From NCBI RefSeq assembly GCF_024169655.1, contig NZ_JALJWV010000001.1, forward strand, positions 5,314,001 to 5,378,000: a stretch of 64,000 nucleotides of DNA, written 5' to 3'. The DNA comes from Pseudomonas marginalis. Lineage in GTDB: Bacteria > Pseudomonadota > Gammaproteobacteria > Pseudomonadales > Pseudomonadaceae. Below the pieces are notes generated by a model. That model made no database searches, had not been told where the DNA came from, and worked only from the letters and a program-made list of their open reading frames with translations. The position numbers and the translations under genes were made by a program. Positions within the stretch are counted from its first letter, which is position 1, and each line of letters starts with the position of its first letter. Below are positions 60,048 through 64,000 of this stretch, one piece after another.

Positions 60048-61100
60048 ATGACTATGGCTCCCATGCGCAACGCATTCGTCACTGGCGCAACCGGCTTGCT
60101 GGGAAACAATCTGGTGCGGGAACTGGTCGCACGTGGCTACACCGTCAAAGCCCTGGTCCGTTCAAGAGCCAAAGGTGAGCAGCAGTTCAACGACCTCCCG
60201 AGTGTCGAACTGGTGGTTGGCGACATGGCCGATGTCGACGCGTTCGCAACATCGCTGCACGGCTGCGATACGGTGTTTCATACGGCGGCGTTCTTTCGCG
60301 ATAACTACAAGGGTGGCAACCACTGGGAAGAACTCGAAAAGATCAATGTCGCCGGTACGCGAGACCTGCTTCACCAGGCCTACGGCGCGGGAATACGCCG
60401 GTTTGTGCATACCTCGTCGATTGCCGTGCTCGACGGAGCCCCTGGCACCTCTATCGATGAGACATGCCTACGGGCCGAAGCCGATGCGGATGACTACTAC
60501 CGCAGCAAAATCCTCGCTGACCGTGTCGTCTTGACCTTTCTTGAAACCCATCCCCAGATGCATGCCTGCATGGTTCTGCCCGGCTGGATGTGGGGGCCTG
60601 GCGATATGGGCCCGACGTCCTCGGGACAATTGGTCAAAGATGTCATCAACGGCACGTTACCCGGGTTGATCCCCGGCACCTTCTCCGTCGTCGATGCCCG
60701 TGATGTGGCATGGGCCTCGATTGCCGCAGCCCAGAATGGACGGCGAGGAGAGCGCTACCTCGCGGCCGGTCGCAACTTGACCATGCGCCAGTTGGTACCT
60801 GTCCTGGGACGTATAGCGGGCGTCAAAACCCCTGCTCGGCAACTGCCACTGCCCGCGCTCTACCTATTGGCGGGAGTGCAAGAGGTCTACGCGCGCCTTA
60901 CCGGCAAGCCCATTTTGCTGAGCATGGCGACGTTGCGCCTATTGATACGAGAGGAGCACCGCACCTGTTTTAACCACCGCAAAAGTGAACAAGAGCTAGG
61001 CCTGAGTTTTCGCGTGCTGGAGCAGACCATTTCTGACACTGTGGCGTGGTATCGGAAACATGGCTGGTTTAAGCCAAACAAGGACGAAAACACACAGTGA
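60048..61100 (+). CDS. NAD-dependent epimerase/dehydratase-like (SDR) protein
   Basis: The 350-residue protein has an extended-SDR Rossmann motif 'AFVTGATGLLGNNLVREL' near residue 8, 'GDMADVDAF', and the YxxxK catalytic motif as 'YYRSK' near 150. It resembles dihydroflavonol-4-reductase and hopanoid or sterol sugar-type SDRs. Starts at 60039, 60048, 60054 and 60063 are all in frame, and 60048 is a compromise. It overlaps the next gene by 4 bases. Confidence 0.85.
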   Translation: MTMAPMRNAFVTGATGLLGNNLVRELVARGYTVKALVRSRAKGEQQFNDLPSVELVVGDMADVDAFATSLHGCDTVFHTAAFFRDNYKGGNHWEELEKINVAGTRDLLHQAYGAGIRRFVHTSSIAVLDGAPGTSIDETCLRAEADADDYYRSKILADRVVLTFLETHPQMHACMVLPGWMWGPGDMGPTSSGQLVKDVINGTLPGLIPGTFSVVDARDVAWASIAAAQNGRRGERYLAAGRNLTMRQLVPVLGRIAGVKTPARQLPLPALYLLAGVQEVYARLTGKPILLSMATLRLLIREEHRTCFNHRKSEQELGLSFRVLEQTISDTVAWYRKHGWFKPNKDENTQ

Positions 61101-61675
61101 GCAAGACAATCATCCTGATGCGTCACGGCCAGCCAAAGCTGGCCACGACCGAAAAAATCTCAATGCTCGAGATGAAAGACTGGATCGAGCAATACAACCA
61201 CTCCGAAATCATCCGCCATCCGGCTCCGGATGCCAGCACGCAACTCGCCGCCACCGCCACGGTGCTCGTTTCAAGCAACGCACCGCGTGCATTGACCTCC
61301 GTCCAGGCGCTAGGGCTGGAGCCGGCGGTCGTTGACGCGCTGTTCTGCGAAGCGCAACTGCCTCACGGTGACTGGCGACGTCCCCGACTCTCTCCGTTTA
61401 CCTGGGCATTTATCTTTCGGGTCTTATGGCTGTGCGGTTACTCGCGCAATGTCGAGTCCGCCGGCGCCGCGAGGCTGCGCGCCAACACGGCAGCTCAACG
61501 GCTGCAGTCCCTTGCCGATGAGGGGCCGGTTTTGCTGCTCGGTCATGGCGTGATGAATCGAATGATTGCCAAACAACTGCTCGCCGACGGTTGGACCTGC
61601 CAACAGCGTAACGGCAGCCGATATTGGAGTGCGTCGGTCTATCAATACGGTGGTGTATCAACGGTGATCGGCTGA
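61097..61675 (+). CDS. Histidine phosphatase family protein
   Basis: The 192-residue protein has the RHG motif 'ILMRHGQPKLA' near residue 9 and a second catalytic histidine in 'VLLLGHGVMNRMIA' near 150. Members are phosphoglycerate mutase-like phosphatases of many substrates. The start is GTG (GTGA overlap with the SDR stop), so it is translationally coupled to the SDR gene and may act in the same pathway. Confidence 0.85.
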   Translation: MSKTIILMRHGQPKLATTEKISMLEMKDWIEQYNHSEIIRHPAPDASTQLAATATVLVSSNAPRALTSVQALGLEPAVVDALFCEAQLPHGDWRRPRLSPFTWAFIFRVLWLCGYSRNVESAGAARLRANTAAQRLQSLADEGPVLLLGHGVMNRMIAKQLLADGWTCQQRNGSRYWSASVYQYGGVSTVIG

Positions 61676-62094
61676 TCGCCCGTAACCGTCTGGGCAGCCC
61701 GAACCTTGTGTATCAGCGCACCAATATGAGGCGCTGGAGCGCTCGTTCAACTTGACGGGCAAAGCCTGGGCATTGCGCTACGGCCCTGTCGGCTTGAAGG
61801 GAGGCTCGGCCGGAGATTCGACGGTTGCGTCTCCCCGGCGCCTCGAACGACATGAATTGCCGAACTTCGCGGGCAGTCTAAAAGACATCGATCTAAATCA
61901 TTCTCAACAATAACAAATAGCAAGTTAGCCAACTAACTATTTAAAACATCCGTGCGAATAGACACTCACCTGCCCTCATATCGTTTTAACCATAAATCTT
62001 GCCAGTCTTTTCTTTCACATATATTTTACATCCCCCTACATATGCTAATGTCATTACGACATCAACGTTGTCCACCAGGATGCAAGGAGTGTGT
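61676..62094. other. Gene-free interval before cheV
   Basis: No convincing gene is seen in these 419 bases; a 61-codon minus-strand frame (61747-61932) lacks family signs and is treated as chance. The right half is AT-rich and probably holds the cheV promoter. At about 61893-61908 the sequence AAATCATTCTCAACAA resembles half of a Fur box. This is also the possible right edge of the accessory region. Confidence 0.6.
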
Positions 62095-63027
62095 ATGACC
62101 GGAGTATTGGCCTCAGTTAACAGCCGCACACAACTGGTCGGGCAGAACAGGCTCGAACTGTTGCTATTCCGCTTCAACAATCAGCAACTGTATGGGATCA
62201 ACGTGTTTAAAGTCCGGGAAGTTATACGCTGCCCGAAATTATCCTCGATACCAAAGTCTAATGGCAACATTTGTGGCGTGGCCAATATCCGAGGTGTCTG
62301 CATCCCTATTCTTGACCTTGCCATGGCAACGGGACTGCCCGGGGTCGAGGATCAGGAAAGCGCTTTTATAATACTTACGGAGTACAACAATCGCGTTCAG
62401 GGCTTCCTCGTCTACGCGGTCGAGCACATCGTCAATTTGAACTGGGAAGACATTCATCCGCCGCCCAAGGGCAGTGGTGAGAACAACTACCTGACGGCCG
62501 TCACCCGCACGGACGATCGCTTGGTCGAGATCATCGATGTTGAAAAGGTGCTGACAGAAATATCGCCATCGTCCGAGGAAATATCCAGCGGCGTGATCGA
62601 TCACGACGTCAACCAGCAAGCCCGACACCTGCGTGTGTTGACCGTGGACGACTCGATGGTCGCGCGCAAACAGGTGACCCGCTGCCTGGAAACCGTGGGC
62701 GTCGAGGTGGTGGCCTTGAACGATGGCCGACAAGCGCTTGACTACCTGCGCGCCATGCTCGACGAAGGGCGCAAGCCAGATGAAGAGTTTCTGATGATGA
62801 TCTCCGACATCGAGATGCCGGAGATGGACGGCTACACCTTGACCGCCGAGATCCGTAACGACCCGCGCATGGCCAACCTGCACATTGTGCTGCACACCTC
62901 GCTCTCGGGGGGCTTCAACCAGGCCATGGTCAAGAAAGTCGGCGCCGATGACTTCCTGGCCAAGTTCCGCCCCGATGACCTCGCCGGTCGTGTCGTCTCA
63001 CGTATCAAAGCCGCCAACCCGAACTGA
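62095..63027 (+). CDS. cheV: Chemotaxis protein CheV
   Basis: CheV couples receptors to CheA like CheW and carries a phosphoryl-accepting receiver domain. The 310 residues have a CheW domain (about 10-160, 'LLLFRFNNQQLYGINVFKVREVI') and a REC domain (about 180-300) with the acidic pair in 'LTVDDSMVARKQV', phospho-Asp in 'MISDIEMPEMDGYT' and Lys in 'VKKVGADDFLAKF'. Start is the ATG at 62095 with AGGAG 6 bases upstream. Confidence 0.94.
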   Translation: MTGVLASVNSRTQLVGQNRLELLLFRFNNQQLYGINVFKVREVIRCPKLSSIPKSNGNICGVANIRGVCIPILDLAMATGLPGVEDQESAFIILTEYNNRVQGFLVYAVEHIVNLNWEDIHPPPKGSGENNYLTAVTRTDDRLVEIIDVEKVLTEISPSSEEISSGVIDHDVNQQARHLRVLTVDDSMVARKQVTRCLETVGVEVVALNDGRQALDYLRAMLDEGRKPDEEFLMMISDIEMPEMDGYTLTAEIRNDPRMANLHIVLHTSLSGGFNQAMVKKVGADDFLAKFRPDDLAGRVVSRIKAANPN

Positions 63028-63103
63028 CGCTCTATCACTACAACACTCAAGCCAAGGAGGCTGTAAGGAAGCAAATAAGAACAAAATCAACAGAGGGCAG
63101 ATC

Positions 63104-64000
63104 ATGTCGAAATGTAATGAGCTCTATCATCTAGTATCAGGCAACGAGGCCAGGCCATTCTGGAAGGGTGGCGCGCGCGATGCGCAGTCGGACATCCAGT
63201 GCGCCATGGGCTGTGGCGCGCAGCTTGCCGAGACGCCTCAATTATCAGACCCGGCCCCTGCGCCCACAGCGGCTGCGATCGCCCCCACCGGCATGAACGA
63301 GGAGTTGGTCGCCGCCCAGGAAATCTGTGCCCGCGCCAAGACCGCCGTGGTCGAAATGTTCAGCCATGCCCGCATGGGCCGCGCCCTGGAGCTGGAACAT
63401 ATCGGCGCGCTGGTCGACGATATTTCCTCTTCGATCGCACGTCATCCCAATGCCTTTATCAGCCTGGCACGCCTGAAAAGCCTCGACGATTACACCTATA
63501 TGCATTCGGTCGCCGTGTGCGCACTGATGATTGCCCTGGGCAACCAGTTGAACCTGCCTGCTGCGTTGATTCGCCGAGTGGGAATGGCCGGCCTGCTGCA
63601 TGACATCGGCAAAATGGCCATACCGGGCGCCATCCTCAACAAGCCTGGACACTTGAGCAGTGACGAATTAGAGCTGGTCCGCACCCACCCGCTGGAAGGC
63701 GAGAAAACCCTGCTCGCGACCTCGCAGTTGTGCGACTTGGTCGTGGATGTCTGCCTGCACCACCATGAACGGGTCGACGGCAGCGGCTACCCCCATCAGT
63801 TGGCGGGCGACCAGATCAGTCTTTTTGCGCGAATGGCCGCCGTTTGCGATGTCTATGACGCAATCACCTCGGACCGATCCTACAACCAAGGCTGGGACCC
63901 CGCCGTCGCCATTCAGCAAATGTCGACCTGGGACGGGCATTTCGATGATGAGGTGTTCCGCGCGTTTTTGAAGTCCGTGGGCATTTATCCGGTCGGGTCT
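63104..64000 (+). CDS. HD-GYP domain phosphodiesterase, N-terminal part
   Basis: The frame is open to the window end (299 codons). An HD-GYP domain starts near residue 120 with 'MHSVAVCALMIALG' His, 'LLHDIGKMAIP' (HD) and 'HHERVDGSGYP' (GYP), which degrades cyclic di-GMP. The usual N-terminal DUF3391 is barely recognisable: only 'ARPFWKGGARDA' recalls its HPFW segment. A short or altered N-terminus, or a frameshift, is possible. It lies 76 bases after cheV. Confidence 0.85.
   Translation, partial: MSKCNELYHLVSGNEARPFWKGGARDAQSDIQCAMGCGAQLAETPQLSDPAPAPTAAAIAPTGMNEELVAAQEICARAKTAVVEMFSHARMGRALELEHIGALVDDISSSIARHPNAFISLARLKSLDDYTYMHSVAVCALMIALGNQLNLPAALIRRVGMAGLLHDIGKMAIPGAILNKPGHLSSDELELVRTHPLEGEKTLLATSQLCDLVVDVCLHHHERVDGSGYPHQLAGDQISLFARMAAVCDVYDAITSDRSYNQGWDPAVAIQQMSTWDGHFDDEVFRAFLKSVGIYPVGS

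Noticed and set aside
61747..61932. 61-codon minus-strand frame before cheV
   Set aside because: No ribosome site, no family resemblance, and it covers the possible Fur-like site; probably chance.
43264..64000. Second att copy of the ssrA 3' end
   Set aside because: Only a short chance match (TTTCAAATCC near 51470) was seen; it lacks the flanking bases, so no attR is called.

Overview
The window comes from a chromosome of the Pseudomonas fluorescens group. The evidence is the gene order (pnp-rpsO-truB-rbfA-infB-nusA-rimP / secG-tpiA-glmM-folP-ftsH-rlmE / greA-carB-carA-dapB-dnaJ-dnaK-grpE-recN-fur-bamE-smpB), which is the conserved Pseudomonas order, the high GC content, and a tmRNA whose tag reads ANDETYGEYALAA.

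Region 1 (1-33.7 kb) is a core block. It starts with the end of a DUF748/AsmA-like envelope protein and a two-domain BON protein. A long minus-strand run follows for RNA turnover, ribosome assembly and translation initiation (pnp to rimP), broken by initiator tRNA-fMet and tRNA-Leu(GAG). Next come protein export, cell-wall precursor, folate and protease genes (secG to rlmE), greA, pyrimidine/arginine precursor synthesis (carAB), lysine synthesis (dapB), the DnaJ-DnaK-GrpE chaperones, SOS-regulated recN, and the divergent fur/bamE pair with rnfH, ratA and smpB. Readable control elements include two sigma-32 promoters (grpE, dnaK), a LexA box (recN), tandem terminators before carA, and several intrinsic terminators.

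Region 2 (33.7-42.8 kb) is a lactate module: LldR repressor, a perfect 17-bp palindromic operator, the LldP permease, the LutABC iron-sulfur lactate oxidase, and a fused FAD/Fe-S D-lactate dehydrogenase. No FMN-type L-lactate dehydrogenase (lldD) lies in the cluster. A small secreted protein and tmRNA follow.

Region 3 (43.3-61.7 kb) is accessory. A P4-type tyrosine integrase starts just after the 3' end of ssrA, the usual mark of an island integrated at tmRNA. Next to it is an AT-richer two-gene cassette of unknown function behind a promoter region dense in palindromes, then a decayed IS66-family element that truncates an MFS gene. The rest consists of small regulator/enzyme units: LysR with a DHA2 efflux pump, a GlxA-like AraC regulator with a fused double tautomerase, HxlR with an orphan ketoacyl-ACP synthase, LysR with a tautomerase, and LysR with an SDR reductase plus a histidine phosphatase. 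An FMN reductase, an alpha/beta hydrolase, a VOC protein and a GNAT remnant lie among them. I could not find a second att copy, so the right boundary of the island is unknown.

Region 4 (62.1-64 kb) holds cheV and the start of an HD-GYP c-di-GMP phosphodiesterase that runs off the window.

The best candidates for something undescribed are the two-gene cassette at 44.7-45.6 kb and the HxlR/ketoacyl synthase and AraC/double-tautomerase pairs. All functional statements on these are inference.
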